A DNA stretch of 64,000 nt from Pirellulales bacterium (GCA_035533075.1 DATLUO010000138.1:34783-98782); one strand, 5' to 3'; counted from the first letter of the stretch, positions 51,918 through 61,100 are shown. The notes: a model not told the origin generated them from the sequence alone. Translations and numbers: made by a program.

Positions 51918-52844
51918 CTAGATTACCAGCCCCTTGGTGACCAGCATGAACACGTCTTCCAGCGTCGGATCTTTCTCCGCGAACGAGTGCATCCGCACGC
52001 CCGAGGCGATCAGCCGTTCCAGCAGTCCGGCCACCTGGTGATCTTCGGCCGCCAACTCGGCCGTGATCTTGTGGTTATCGACCTGCACGTCGAGCGTTTC
52101 GGGCAGGCTGCGGACCATCGACAAGGCCGTGTCGAACTTCTCCAGCACCCGGATTTCGAGCATCCGATTGCGCTTGATGCGGCGATAGACCTCTTCCATC
52201 GGGCCGTGCATCAGAAGCTGGCCGCGCTCGATGATGCCGATCGACGTGCAGCAGTCGGCCAATTCCGTCAGGATGTGGCTCGATATCAAGATGGTCTTGC
52301 CCATCCGCCGCAGCTCTTTGAGCAACGCCTTGACCTCCAGCCGGGCACGCGGGTCGAGGCCGCTGGACGGCTCGTCGAGGATCAAGACCGGCGGATCGTG
52401 GACCAGCGTCTTGGCCAGGCAGAGCCGCTGCTTCATACCGCGCGACAGGCCGTTGACGTAGTCGTCTCGCTTGTGCGTCAGGTCGAGCAGCTCCAGCACG
52501 TCGCCGATCACCTGCTTCCGCTTGCCGCGCGGAATCTGATAGGCCACTGCGAAAAAGTCGAGAAACTCCCAGACCTTCATGCCGTCGTAGACGCCGAAGT
52601 TGTCGGGCATATAACCCACGCTGCGGCGCACGTCGAGCGGCCGGCGCGTGACACTGTGGCCGTTGACGATCCCTTCGCCGTGCGTGGCCTTGAGCAGCGT
52701 GGCCAGGAAGCGGATGGTGGTGCTCTTCCCCGCGCCGTTGGGGCCGATAAAGCCGAACATCTCGCCCGCCTCGATCTTCAAATTCAGGTGATCGACGGCG
52801 GTGAAATCGCCGTAGTTTTTTCCGAAGTCGATGAGTTCAATCAT
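51918..52844 (-). CDS. ABC-2 type transporter ATP-binding protein
   Basis: 308 residues: Walker A GPNGAGKST (34-42), Q-loop region, signature LSRGMKQRL (about 143-151), Walker B VLILDEPSSGLDP (about 162-174), H-loop HILTE, and a C-terminal domain of ~90 residues typical of ABC exporters of drug/CcmA type. The start at 52844 (MIELIDFG) excludes upstream repeat sequence. No permease is next to it on either side, so its membrane partner must be encoded elsewhere. Confidence 0.93.
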   Translation of the reverse strand: MIELIDFGKNYGDFTAVDHLNLKIEAGEMFGFIGPNGAGKSTTIRFLATLLKATHGEGIVNGHSVTRRPLDVRRSVGYMPDNFGVYDGMKVWEFLDFFAVAYQIPRGKRKQVIGDVLELLDLTHKRDDYVNGLSRGMKQRLCLAKTLVHDPPVLILDEPSSGLDPRARLEVKALLKELRRMGKTILISSHILTELADCCTSIGIIERGQLLMHGPMEEVYRRIKRNRMLEIRVLEKFDTALSMVRSLPETLDVQVDNHKITAELAAEDHQVAGLLERLIASGVRMHSFAEKDPTLEDVFMLVTKGLVI

Positions 52845-52859
52845 TTTCCCAGCCAACCT

Positions 52860-52990
52860 TTGGCGAACACGTAGCCCGCTCACTCCGTGAGCGGAACGGC
52901 CCTTCAATGGAACCCGTCCTCCGCTCGTAAAGCGTTTCACGCCTGCCACGCCGGTCCGCTTGCGGAGCAAGCGGGCGACGGGCCACCTCA
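52860..52990. repeat. Two inverted CGCTTGCGGAGC / CACTCCGTGAGC units
   Basis: GTAGCCCGCTCACTCCGTGA (about 52872-52891) and GGTCCGCTTGCGGAGCAAGC (about 52953-52972) are members of the same family as at 2777 and 35611. They fill the upstream region of the ABC gene. Confidence 0.75.
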
Positions 52991-53102
52991 TTATTGCCGT
53001 TTTTTTGTCGCCGAATAGACTGGTGACGACAGGGTCCGAGCAATTAAAGTAGTAAGCATGCTCCCGGTTCCGCAACCCGTGGTTTACTTCGCAGGTGCTC
53101 CC

Positions 53103-53807
53103 ATGTCGCGTTTCGTGTTGATTCGGATGGCCACCCTAACATCCCTCCTGTCGGTCCTGCCGTGTCTGCCTTTGGGGGCCGACGAGAAGCCGATTGAAGC
53201 GATCAACGGCATCGATCTTTCAGGCTGGAAGATCAAGGGCGAGGCGAGCAAGAGCCATTGGACCTTGGGCAAGGCCTCCCTCAAACCGTCCGATCCGGCG
53301 CAGATCGAGGTGGCCCCCGGCGGCAAGGAGCTGATCAACGGCGCGGGCGGCGGCGTCGACATCTATACCGAGCAGAAGTTCGGCGACGTGTACATCGAGT
53401 TGGAGGTGATGGTGCCCAAGGGTTCCAATTCGGGCATCTATCTGATGGGCGAATACGAGCTGCAGGTGTTCGATAGTTTCGGCAAGGAGTCGCCGAGCGA
53501 GCACGACATGGGCGCCATTTACAGTGCCAGCGTGCCCAAGCTGAACGCCGCCAAACAGCCCGGCGAATGGCAGAAGTACGAGATCGACTTTCGCGCCCCG
53601 ACCTTCGACGGCGACAAACGGACCGGCCCGGCAAAGTTCGTGAAAGTGGTGCTCAACGGGCAGCTCATTCAAGAAAACGTGGAGATGAAAGGGCCGACGC
53701 CCGGCGGGCTGACCGGCAAAGAGTCGGCCGCCGGCCCGCTGTTGTTTCAGGGCGACCACGGCCCGGTGGCATATCGGGCGGTCAAGATTACTCCGACGGC
53801 AAAATGA
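53103..53807 (+). CDS. DUF1080 (3-keto-disaccharide hydrolase-like) exported protein
   Basis: 234 residues with a signal peptide (about 1-25, LLSVLPCLPLGA) and the concanavalin-like DUF1080 fold: GIDLSGWKI, FGDVYIELEVMVPKGSNSGIYLMG, YELQVFDSFG, GAIYSA, VVLNGQLIQENVEM, GPLLFQGDHGPVAYRAVKI. Proteins of this family hydrolyse 3-keto-glycosides or bind sugars. ATG 53103 begins the signal. SixA follows after 7 bases, so they form one operon. Confidence 0.93.
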   Translation: MSRFVLIRMATLTSLLSVLPCLPLGADEKPIEAINGIDLSGWKIKGEASKSHWTLGKASLKPSDPAQIEVAPGGKELINGAGGGVDIYTEQKFGDVYIELEVMVPKGSNSGIYLMGEYELQVFDSFGKESPSEHDMGAIYSASVPKLNAAKQPGEWQKYEIDFRAPTFDGDKRTGPAKFVKVVLNGQLIQENVEMKGPTPGGLTGKESAAGPLLFQGDHGPVAYRAVKITPTAK

Positions 53808-53814
53808 CCTTGTC

Positions 53815-54303
53815 ATGAAAATCTATGTTGTGCGGCATGCTTGGGCCGAAGAGCGCGACGAGGCGGTCTATTCGAACGACGACTTGCGGCCATTGGCCCG
53901 CAGGGGCCGCAAGCGGTTTCGCCGGTTCGCCCGGCGGCTGGCGAAGCGGGGCCTCGACGTGGCGCACATCGCCACCAGCCCGCTGGTGCGTTGCCGCCAG
54001 ACGGCCGACATTCTGGCCGAATATACCCTCAGCGAGCCGCTGATCACCGAGCTCGACGCGCTGCGGCCCGGCAGCCAGCTCGACGCGTTGCTCGATTGGA
54101 CGCGCAAGCAAGAAGGCCAGGACGTGGCTTGGGTGGGCCATGCCCCCGACGTCGATCAGCTTGCCGCCGCGCTCATCGGCGACGCACGCGCCGCCATTCG
54201 CTTCGACAAAGGCGCCGTGGCGGCAATCGAATTCAGCGGCCCGCCCGTCGCCGGCCAGGGCGAGCTTTGCTGGCTTGCCGTAGCCGAGCTACTGAAGTGC
54301 TGA
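53815..54303 (+). CDS. sixA: Histidine phosphatase of SixA type
   Basis: 162 residues of the phosphoglycerate-mutase-like superfamily. R7-H8 in VVRHAW is the phospho-accepting His; a second His is in WVGHAPDVD (about 104-112). SixA removes phosphate from phosphohistidine in signalling proteins. Short length and lack of extra domains fit SixA. It starts 7 bases after DUF1080. Confidence 0.88.
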   Translation: MKIYVVRHAWAEERDEAVYSNDDLRPLARRGRKRFRRFARRLAKRGLDVAHIATSPLVRCRQTADILAEYTLSEPLITELDALRPGSQLDALLDWTRKQEGQDVAWVGHAPDVDQLAAALIGDARAAIRFDKGAVAAIEFSGPPVAGQGELCWLAVAELLKC

Positions 54304-54328
54304 ACGCTCGCCAAGGCGAGCGGTCCGC

Positions 54329-55057
54329 TTATCCGCGGCCGACGTAAAGCTGCTGGTGCGGCAACACGATCGCCTCCAGCATCTCGACGTGCGGGGGCAA
54401 CGAGGCCATCAGGACCGCCACTTCGGCAATCTCGTCGGGCGTCATCATCGGCTCGGCATCTTCGGGCTTGTCGGTGTGCCGCCGCTCCACGTGGATGTTG
54501 CCCGGATGCAGGCAGCCACAGGTGACGCCGAACTCGCGTCCTTCCAGCGCCGTGACCTGCGTCAGGCCCCACAGGCCGTGCTTCGACGCCGAGTAAGGCG
54601 CCGATTGCGGCCGGACGCGCTGGGCCGAGATGGACCCGATGTTGACGATGCGGCCGGTGCGTTGCGGCTTCATGACGCGCAGGGCCGCCCGCGTGCAGAG
54701 AAACGGCGCCCGCAGGTTGACGGCGATCACTTTGTCCCAGGTCTCCGCCGACATTTCGTCGAGCGGTCCGCCGTCGAATGCTCCCGCGTTGTTGACCAGC
54801 AAGTCGAGTCGTCGATATCGCTCGACCGTCTGCGCAAACAGCCGCTCGATGAAGCGTTCGTCGGTGATGTCGCCCGGCACGGTGAATGTGCCGGCGCCGT
54901 GGCCCGCCAGCATAGCGGCCGTGGCCGCCAATTCGTCTTGGCTTCGGGCGGTAAGCACGACCGCGGCGCCCTGCTGTGCCAGTCCAAGGGCGATTGCGCG
55001 ACCCAGTCCGCGTCCCGCCCCGGTCACCATCGCCACTTGGCCCGTCAGTTTGTTCAT
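54329..55057 (-). CDS. Short-chain dehydrogenase/reductase
   Basis: 242 residues, classical SDR: TGAGRGLG (12-19), NNAG (89-92), catalytic S142 or S144, Y155 and K159 in YSASK. NAD(P)-dependent; substrate not deducible. ATG 55057 preceded by AAGGTG. Divergent from the methyltransferase gene. Confidence 0.93.
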   Translation of the reverse strand: MNKLTGQVAMVTGAGRGLGRAIALGLAQQGAAVVLTARSQDELAATAAMLAGHGAGTFTVPGDITDERFIERLFAQTVERYRRLDLLVNNAGAFDGGPLDEMSAETWDKVIAVNLRAPFLCTRAALRVMKPQRTGRIVNIGSISAQRVRPQSAPYSASKHGLWGLTQVTALEGREFGVTCGCLHPGNIHVERRHTDKPEDAEPMMTPDEIAEVAVLMASLPPHVEMLEAIVLPHQQLYVGRG

Positions 55058-55220
55058 GCGTCACCTTCTTCCCATCGTGTCAGCGGCAAAGAAACCGCCG
55101 CGATTGTAGCCTCGCGAGAGACGCATTTCTACTAACTGGTCTTGCCCCTGCCCACCGCTGTCGATACTCTTCGCGCCAGCGGTCCGCTTTTCCAGGACAG
55201 TTCGTCCGCCCGTAGCTAAC

Positions 55221-56525
55221 ATGGCGAGAGGTCTGGCTGCCATCAGCATGAATACCGACTCCCTTGCGTCAGGCCTCCCCCAAACCGCCTCGCTTTTCCT
55301 GCCCGCGACCAGCGGCACAGCGGCCGGCTGCCGCGTGTGCGACTCCCGGCGCTTGGAGCCGGTTATCGATCTCGGACGCCAGCCGTGGTGCAACCACTTT
55401 CTGAAGGCCGACGAGATCGGCAAAGAACCGTGCTATCCCCTGCGCGTCGTCTATTGCCACGACTGCCGGACGGCCCAGCTTGACTACACCGTCAAGAAGG
55501 AAACGATGTTCGGCGACCACACCTACTTGTCGGGCGTCACCCAATCGCTCTCCGATCATTTTCGCACTGTCGCCGTCGAGGTCGATTCGCGGTTCTTCGC
55601 CGCGCGGCCCGGCCCCAAGTCGGTGCTCGACATCGGCTCGAACGACGGCACGCAACTCAAACATTTCCGCGCGCTGGGTTTCAACGCGCTGGGCGTCGAA
55701 AGCTCGAAAACCACGGCCCGACTGGCCCAGGAGGCCGGAATCGAGACGCTCAACGAGTTCTTCAACCTCGAAGTCGCGCGGCGGCTGAAACGAAAGTTCG
55801 ACGTCGTCAACGCGGCGGGCGTGTTCTTTCACCTGGAAGAGCTGCACTCCGTCAGCGACGGCATCCGCGAGCTGCTGGCGCCCGACGGCGTTTTTGTGGT
55901 CCAGTTTCTCTACATGAAGCGGATCATGGAAAACGTGGCCTTCGACCAGATCTACCACGAACACCTCCTCTACTACAATCTGCAGACCATCGAGGCGCTC
56001 TTGTCGCGGCACGGTCTGTCGCTGTTCGACGCTTACGTGGCCCCCATTCACGGCGGCTCGGTGATCGGGTTTGCCACTCACCAGGGGCGGCGGCCGCCCA
56101 GCGAGCGGCTGCAAAAGCTGCGTGCGGCCGAAGCGGCCCATGGCTCCAATGAGGCGTCCGCCTATCGCATTCTGGCCAAGCGCATCGAGCGGATGAAGGA
56201 AGACAACCTGGCCTACCTCGAGAATGCCCGTCGGGCCGGCAAACGCGTGTTTGGAATGGGGGCGCCGGTGAAGGGCAACACCCTGCTCAATTACTTCGGC
56301 ATAGGCACCCAGTACCTCGAATGCCTGGTGGAGAAGAACGAGCTGCGGCGCGGCCTGTTTTCGCCCGGCATGCACATTCCCGTTCGCATCGAGAAGGAGC
56401 TTCCGCAACCGCCGGACGTGTATTACGTTCTGGCCTGGAACTTCAAGAAGGAAATCCTCTCCAACAACCGGGCGTTGATCGACCGCGGCGTGGAATTCTA
56501 CTTTCCGGTCAACCCTCAGGAGTGA
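55221..56525 (+). CDS. Class I SAM methyltransferase with N-terminal zinc ribbon (sugar C-methyltransferase type)
   Basis: 434 residues (425 if the ATG at 55248 is used; neither start has a clear ribosome-binding site). The zinc ribbon is CRVC at 37-40 and CHDC at about 79-82, followed by a SAM-binding domain (VLDIGSNDGTQL, about 135-146) and a C-terminal domain (GMGAPVKGNTLLNY) found in NDP-hexose C-methyltransferases such as those for branched sugars. Next to a reductase and heptose-type enzymes it probably modifies a nucleotide sugar. The next gene begins nine bases after its stop. Confidence 0.9.
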   Translation: MARGLAAISMNTDSLASGLPQTASLFLPATSGTAAGCRVCDSRRLEPVIDLGRQPWCNHFLKADEIGKEPCYPLRVVYCHDCRTAQLDYTVKKETMFGDHTYLSGVTQSLSDHFRTVAVEVDSRFFAARPGPKSVLDIGSNDGTQLKHFRALGFNALGVESSKTTARLAQEAGIETLNEFFNLEVARRLKRKFDVVNAAGVFFHLEELHSVSDGIRELLAPDGVFVVQFLYMKRIMENVAFDQIYHEHLLYYNLQTIEALLSRHGLSLFDAYVAPIHGGSVIGFATHQGRRPPSERLQKLRAAEAAHGSNEASAYRILAKRIERMKEDNLAYLENARRAGKRVFGMGAPVKGNTLLNYFGIGTQYLECLVEKNELRRGLFSPGMHIPVRIEKELPQPPDVYYVLAWNFKKEILSNNRALIDRGVEFYFPVNPQE

Positions 56526-56534
56526 ACGCGGCCG

Positions 56535-57458
56535 ATGCGGGTTCTTGTGACAGGCGGTACGGGGTTCCTGGGGACGGCGCTGTGCGCGCAGCTTGCGGCG
56601 CGTGGCGACGAGGTGCTGCGCCTCGGCTCGAAGAATTGCGACTTGACCAGGCCCGGTTCGCTCCACGCCTTCGATGGGAAGAAATACGACCAGATTTTTC
56701 ATCTGGCGGCCTGGACGCAGGCCGGCGATTTCTGCCTTTCGCACCCCGGCGAACAATGGCTCATCAACCAGCGCATCAACACCAATGTGCTCGACTGGTG
56801 GCAGGCCCGGCAGCCGCAGGCCAAGCTGATCGCCATGGGCACGAGCTGTGCCTATCCGCCCGACGGCGAGCTTGGCGAAGACCGCTTTCTCGACGGCCTG
56901 CCGATTGAAAGTCTCTTCACCTACGCGATGACGAAGCGGATGCTCTACGTCGGCCTGCTCGCTCTGGCCCGGCAATTTGGGCTGAAGTATCTCTGTCTCG
57001 TCCCGTCGACGCTCTATGGCCCCGGTTATCACACCGACGGCCGGCAAATGCACTTTGTCTTCGACCTGATTCGCAAGATCGTGCGTGGCAAGCTGTATGG
57101 CGAGCCGGTCGTGTTATGGGGCGACGGCTATCAGTCGCGCGAGTTGGTGTTTGTCGGCGACTTTGCCCGCATCGCCCTGTGTTTGGCCGAGGGAGTAGAC
57201 AACGAGCTGGTGAACATCGGGGCGGGTGAAGAGTTTACGATCCGCCATTTTGCCCGGCTGATTTGCGAGCATGTGGGCTACGATTTCGGCGCCATTCAGT
57301 TCGACACCAGCCGTTATGTGGGAGCCCGCTCAAAGTGCCTGGCCGTGCGGAAGCTCCAACGGCTTTTGCCCGGCATCCGGCTGACGCCGTTGGCCGACGG
57401 ACTTGCGGCCACGATCGACTGGCTGACGGCGGAAGAAGCGAAACGGCAGGCAGCGTAG
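56535..57458 (+). CDS. NAD-dependent epimerase/reductase, GDP-fucose-synthase-like
   Basis: 307 residues, extended SDR: GGTGFLG (8-14), LAAWTQ, catalytic S104-region (GTSCAYP) and Y-x3-K as YAMTK (about 131-135). Closest in character to GDP-L-fucose synthase (Fcl/WcaG), i.e. epimerisation and reduction of a GDP-4-keto sugar. Its stop codon TAG lies in the first bases of a 38-bp dispersed repeat (57455). Operon with the methyltransferase. Confidence 0.9.
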   Translation: MRVLVTGGTGFLGTALCAQLAARGDEVLRLGSKNCDLTRPGSLHAFDGKKYDQIFHLAAWTQAGDFCLSHPGEQWLINQRINTNVLDWWQARQPQAKLIAMGTSCAYPPDGELGEDRFLDGLPIESLFTYAMTKRMLYVGLLALARQFGLKYLCLVPSTLYGPGYHTDGRQMHFVFDLIRKIVRGKLYGEPVVLWGDGYQSRELVFVGDFARIALCLAEGVDNELVNIGAGEEFTIRHFARLICEHVGYDFGAIQFDTSRYVGARSKCLAVRKLQRLLPGIRLTPLADGLAATIDWLTAEEAKRQAA

Positions 57459-57628
57459 GGTGGAAAAAGCGAGCTGGCGAGCGCCGGCCCGCCGATTTGA
57501 GGCGTCGGGTTTCAGGCGTCCGGCGTCAGGACAAACCACCTGACGCCTGATGCCTGATGCCTGATGCCTGATGCCTGATGCCTTACGATGGTGGGCCGGC
57601 GCTCGCAAGCTCGCTGGTCCCACCCTAC
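57455..57628. repeat. Two inverted 38-bp repeats around a CTGATGC tandem repeat
   Basis: Left copy 57455-57494 is degenerate (GTAGGGTGGAAAAAGCGAGC), right copy 57590-57628 is perfect. Between them CCTGATG units are repeated about five times (57543-57582). The left copy supplies the stop codon of the preceding gene. Confidence 0.85.
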
Positions 57629-57678
57629 GACTTACGCACGATAACTAACCTCAGACACCGCCCCGTTCGTTGTGATCT

Positions 57679-58425
57679 ATGATGACCAGTCCCCTTAGTC
57701 CCAAATCGAGCTGTGCCGTCATCTTGGCCGGGGGATTCGGCACACGCATCCGCTCTGTTTGCCCCAACCTGCCCAAGCCCATGATTCCCGTGGCAGGCGA
57801 GCCTTTTATCGCATGGGTTCTGCGCTATCTTGCCGGGCAAGGGATTCCGAATTTCGTGATTTCGCTGGGCTACCGGGCCGAGGTGGCCGAAGATTATTTC
57901 CGCACGCGCCCGACCGGCGGGGGCTCCCTACAGACCGTGCGCGAAAACAAGCCGTTGGGCACCGGCGGAGCGTTGCTGATGGCAGAGCCGCTTACAGAAA
58001 CAAGCGATCCAGTGGTGCTGGCCAACGGCGATTCCTTGGTGCTGGCCGACCTGTCGGGCGCCTGGCGTTTGCTCCGCGAAGAGTCGGTCGACGGCGTCGT
58101 TATCGGCATCGAAGTTGACGATGCTTCGCGCTACGGCCGGCTCGAAACGGCCGCAGACGGGCGGCTGCGGCGCTTCGATGAAAAACAACCCGGCCCCGCG
58201 GTGATCAACGCCGGCATCTATCTTTTCCGCAGACGGCTGCTGCACCGCTTTCCACAAGCGACGCCCTTGAGCATGGAACGCGACGTGTTTCCGGCACTGT
58301 TGTCCGGCGGCGCCAAGCTGATAGTCCACCGCTGTCGGGCACCTTTTCTCGACATCGGCACTCCCGAAAGTCTCGGCCAGGCCGATGCTTTCATTCGTCA
58401 ACACTTCCGTCAGGTGGCGGCATGA
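57679..58425 (+). CDS. hddC: Sugar nucleotidyltransferase, HddC-like
   Basis: 248 residues, nucleotidyltransferase fold with VILAGGFGTRIRSV (14-27) and LPKPMIPV, VLANGDSLV with the metal-binding Asp, DDASRYGRL and a C-terminal DIGTPESLGQA. It resembles D-glycero-D-manno-heptose-1-phosphate guanylyltransferase, the last step to GDP-heptose. The stop overlaps hddA (ATGA), so the pathway assignment rests on both genes. Confidence 0.8.
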   Translation: MMTSPLSPKSSCAVILAGGFGTRIRSVCPNLPKPMIPVAGEPFIAWVLRYLAGQGIPNFVISLGYRAEVAEDYFRTRPTGGGSLQTVRENKPLGTGGALLMAEPLTETSDPVVLANGDSLVLADLSGAWRLLREESVDGVVIGIEVDDASRYGRLETAADGRLRRFDEKQPGPAVINAGIYLFRRRLLHRFPQATPLSMERDVFPALLSGGAKLIVHRCRAPFLDIGTPESLGQADAFIRQHFRQVAA

Positions 58426-59459
58426 TTATCAGCAAAACGCCGTTTCGCATGAGTTTTTTCGGCGGGGGCACCGATTACCCGGAGTACTTCACGCGCCATG
58501 GGGGCGCCGTACTGGGCACCGCGGTCGATAAGTGTACCTATCTCGCCGCGACGCGGTTTTATTCGCGCCTCTTCGACTATTCGATCCGGCTGGCCTACCG
58601 GCAGGTCGAGTGCGTTTCCGACCTGGAAAAGATCGAGCACGCCCCGTTGCGAGAGTGCCTTCGCTGGGTGGGCATTACCAAAGACATCGAAGTCGACTGT
58701 GTGGCCGAGCTTCCGTCGTCCGTCGGGCTGGGCACGTCATCGAGCTTTGTGGTGGGCGTGCTGAACGCACTCTATGCTTTCCAGGGACGCCTCGTTCACC
58801 CGCTCGATCTGGCCTATCAGGCCATCGAGTTGGAGCGCGACGTGTTGGGCGAGTCGGTCGGCTGCCAGGACCAGACGTTCGCCGCCATGGGCGGCTTCAA
58901 TCTGATCGAGTTTCGCACCACCCGAGACATCGTGGTGCATCGCGTGCCGCTGGCGGCCGATCGCAAGGCCGAGTTCGAGCAGCACTTGCTGGTGGTTTAC
59001 AGCGGGCTGCGGCGGCGCGCCAGCCAAGTGGCGGCGCAGCAGGTGAAAAGAATCGACCGCAACGTCCAACAGCTCAAGAAGATGCGGCAGATGGTCGACG
59101 ACGCCTACGACATCCTGGCCAGCGGGCAAAGTCTGGCCGGCTTTGGCCGCCTGTTGCACGACGGCTGGATGCTGAAGAACTCGCTGTGCGACTCCGTCTC
59201 GAACGACGCCATCAACCACATCTATCAGCAAGGTTTGGAAGCAGGGGCCTTGGGCGGCAAGCTGTTGGGCGCGGGCGGCGGCGGGTTCGTGCTCTTCTTT
59301 GTGCCGCCCGAACGCCGCGCCGACGTGCTGCGGGCACTGGGACCCTTGGAGACCATCGCGATCGGTATCAATGCTCCCGGGACGCAACTGGTGCATGCAT
59401 CCGTCGTGCCGCATTCGGGCCAGGACCTGGCGCCCGCGGCGCGGCTCAACGTGGCCTGA
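58422..59459 (+). CDS. hddA: GHMP kinase, HddA-like heptose 7-phosphate kinase
   Basis: 345 residues. Motifs: PFRMSFFGGGTDYPEY (7-22), the ATP-binding PSSVGLGTSSSF (98-109) and the C-terminal GGKLLGAGGGGFVLFF. The family phosphorylates D-glycero-D-manno-heptose 7-phosphate. gmhA and gmhB, needed for the same route, are not in the window. Overlaps hddC by four bases; the next gene begins 25 bases later. Confidence 0.85.
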   Translation: MIISKTPFRMSFFGGGTDYPEYFTRHGGAVLGTAVDKCTYLAATRFYSRLFDYSIRLAYRQVECVSDLEKIEHAPLRECLRWVGITKDIEVDCVAELPSSVGLGTSSSFVVGVLNALYAFQGRLVHPLDLAYQAIELERDVLGESVGCQDQTFAAMGGFNLIEFRTTRDIVVHRVPLAADRKAEFEQHLLVVYSGLRRRASQVAAQQVKRIDRNVQQLKKMRQMVDDAYDILASGQSLAGFGRLLHDGWMLKNSLCDSVSNDAINHIYQQGLEAGALGGKLLGAGGGGFVLFFVPPERRADVLRALGPLETIAIGINAPGTQLVHASVVPHSGQDLAPAARLNVA

Positions 59460-59484
59460 TTCTGTTGCAACCGTGAGACAAGCG

Positions 59485-60525
59485 ATGCGCTATCAACTTT
59501 TGGCGTCGACGGTGCGCCGCACCACCACACGCACCTGGGCTCGCGGCGGAGAAGAAGCCGGCGAGATCTGGCGGATCGAAGTCGATGTCGATCGCCTGAC
59601 GCTTGACGTCGTACACCGGCTCAAACTGCCGAGCTTTCACGTGTCGCCGCTGGAGCGGTTCGCCGGCAAAGGAATCGCCGTCCTCAACGACGCCGTGGCC
59701 GTGGCCACCTATGATTCGGTTTGCCTCTACGACCGCTCGCTGGGGCAACTGCTGGCGCAGCGCAGCCATCGCTTGATGGGCGATCTGCACAGCTTGAGCG
59801 TCGAAGGCGAATTCCTGTATGCCACGTCGCCGCTGGCCAATGCCATCCTGGCCCTCGACCGCGATTTGAACGTCGTCTGGGCCTATTTGGGGCACGAGGA
59901 TGACGAGTTGTGCCAGCGCGTCGGACTGACCGACGACGCACGGGCGCGCCCCAAGCTGTTCGCGGGCCAGGCCATCGACTACCGGTTCTACACCGGCAAG
60001 GATCTCGACCTATTCCACTTCAATCATCACTTTTTCGTCAACGGAGAATTGATCGTGAACGTGCCGTCCCGCGGCCGCTTATGGAATGTGACGCGCGGCG
60101 ATTGGTTCCTGTCTCAATTCAATGTCGGCGATGCCTGGGACGGTTGTTTTCACGACGGCGTTTACCTGCCCAAGCAGGGCCATTACGTCAGCTACACGGA
60201 CAGAGGGACGGTCAACAAGCACCATCCCCGGACGGGCGCTCTCATGGCTTCGGTATCGGCCGTTCCCGATCACCAGCAATGCGGCCCGGCGCGGACCGGT
60301 TGGCTGCGCGGGCTGGTGCATCTCGAGGGCGAGTTGTTCCTTGTGGGCCAGAGCGGGCCGAGTTTTGGCCTGGTCGATTTCGAGCACCAGACGGTGCGGA
60401 AGTGGTGGAGCTTCGGCGAGAGCCAACTCCATTCGTTCTTCGCCCTGACCAAGTTTCAGGCCGCGCGGGGCGGGGCGGGCAGGTCCCGCGAAAAGGGGCG
60501 AAGTTCCCCGGTTTTCGCCCCTTGA
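59485..60525 (+). CDS. Beta-propeller-like protein of unknown function
   Basis: 346 residues from the ATG at 59485. Regular strands and repeated hydrophobic/aromatic pieces (VAVATYDSVCLYDRS, DLHSLSVEGEFLYATSP, HFNHHFFVNGELIV, LRGLVHLEGELFLVGQSGPSFG) suggest a six- or seven-blade propeller. It ends in an Arg-rich tail (GRSREKGRSSPVFAP) that overlaps the convergent gene. Being in the sugar cluster it may sense or modify a glycan, but no catalytic motif is seen. Confidence 0.65.
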   Translation: MRYQLLASTVRRTTTRTWARGGEEAGEIWRIEVDVDRLTLDVVHRLKLPSFHVSPLERFAGKGIAVLNDAVAVATYDSVCLYDRSLGQLLAQRSHRLMGDLHSLSVEGEFLYATSPLANAILALDRDLNVVWAYLGHEDDELCQRVGLTDDARARPKLFAGQAIDYRFYTGKDLDLFHFNHHFFVNGELIVNVPSRGRLWNVTRGDWFLSQFNVGDAWDGCFHDGVYLPKQGHYVSYTDRGTVNKHHPRTGALMASVSAVPDHQQCGPARTGWLRGLVHLEGELFLVGQSGPSFGLVDFEHQTVRKWWSFGESQLHSFFALTKFQAARGGAGRSREKGRSSPVFAP

Positions 60526-61100
60526 GCCGCGAGGCGCTCGTAGACCTGGGCCACAATCGACGCCGCGTTCAATAACAAGTGGTCTTGCACGTCGACGCTC
60601 AGCTCGGCCAGCCGTCGAGACAAAAGCTGCTCCACAGATTCCAAGAGCGGCGCGCCAAACGTGGCCATCGAAGCGGCATGCTTTTGCAGATCCTCGTGCA
60701 GGTTGCCGGCTTGCTCGGTCAGCCGCCGAGCGAGCAATTGCTCGACCGATTCCAGCAGCGGTGCGCTGATGGCCGCCATCACAGCCGCATGCCGTTGCGC
60801 GTCATCCTGTAGGTCGCTCGTTTGCTCGGCCAACCGGCGAGCGAGAAGCTGCTCGACGGATTCCAGCAGCGATCCGCTGACCGCCGCGCGCGATGCTGCA
60901 ACTCGCGAGGCATCGTCGGCCACGGCGCGCAGCCGCTCTACCTCGGCGAAAGTCGCGGAAAGCCGATGGTCAAGCTGTTCCAGTTTCCCAAGCGCGCCGT
61001 CCAGGCGCTCTGCTTGTGCGACCATTTGCCGATGGAGTTGACCGTGCCAGCGGTTGCGGACGGTCCTAGCCAGAGCTCGGAGAGGATCGAGCCAATTCAT
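60456..61100 (-). CDS. Coiled-coil repeat protein, unknown
   Basis: 214 residues. Three ~42-residue repeats with LLESVEQLLARRLAEQ-type helices (about 85-195), a predicted coiled coil. The N-terminus is basic (RTVRNRWHGQLHRQMVAQ). It overlaps the 3' end of the propeller gene by 70 bases on the opposite strand. Possibly structural or an inhibitor of a neighbour; unknown. Confidence 0.65.
   Translation of the reverse strand: MNWLDPLRALARTVRNRWHGQLHRQMVAQAERLDGALGKLEQLDHRLSATFAEVERLRAVADDASRVAASRAAVSGSLLESVEQLLARRLAEQTSDLQDDAQRHAAVMAAISAPLLESVEQLLARRLTEQAGNLHEDLQKHAASMATFGAPLLESVEQLLSRRLAELSVDVQDHLLLNAASIVAQVYERLAAQGAKTGELRPFSRDLPAPPRAA

Noticed and set aside
55269..57053. 594-codon open frame on the minus strand across the methyltransferase and epimerase genes
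   Set aside because: Both plus-strand genes have complete conserved motifs; the antisense frame is an effect of high GC in third positions.
57505..57585. CTGATGC tandem repeat as a CRISPR or attachment site
   Set aside because: It is a simple 7-bp microsatellite lying between REP-like units.
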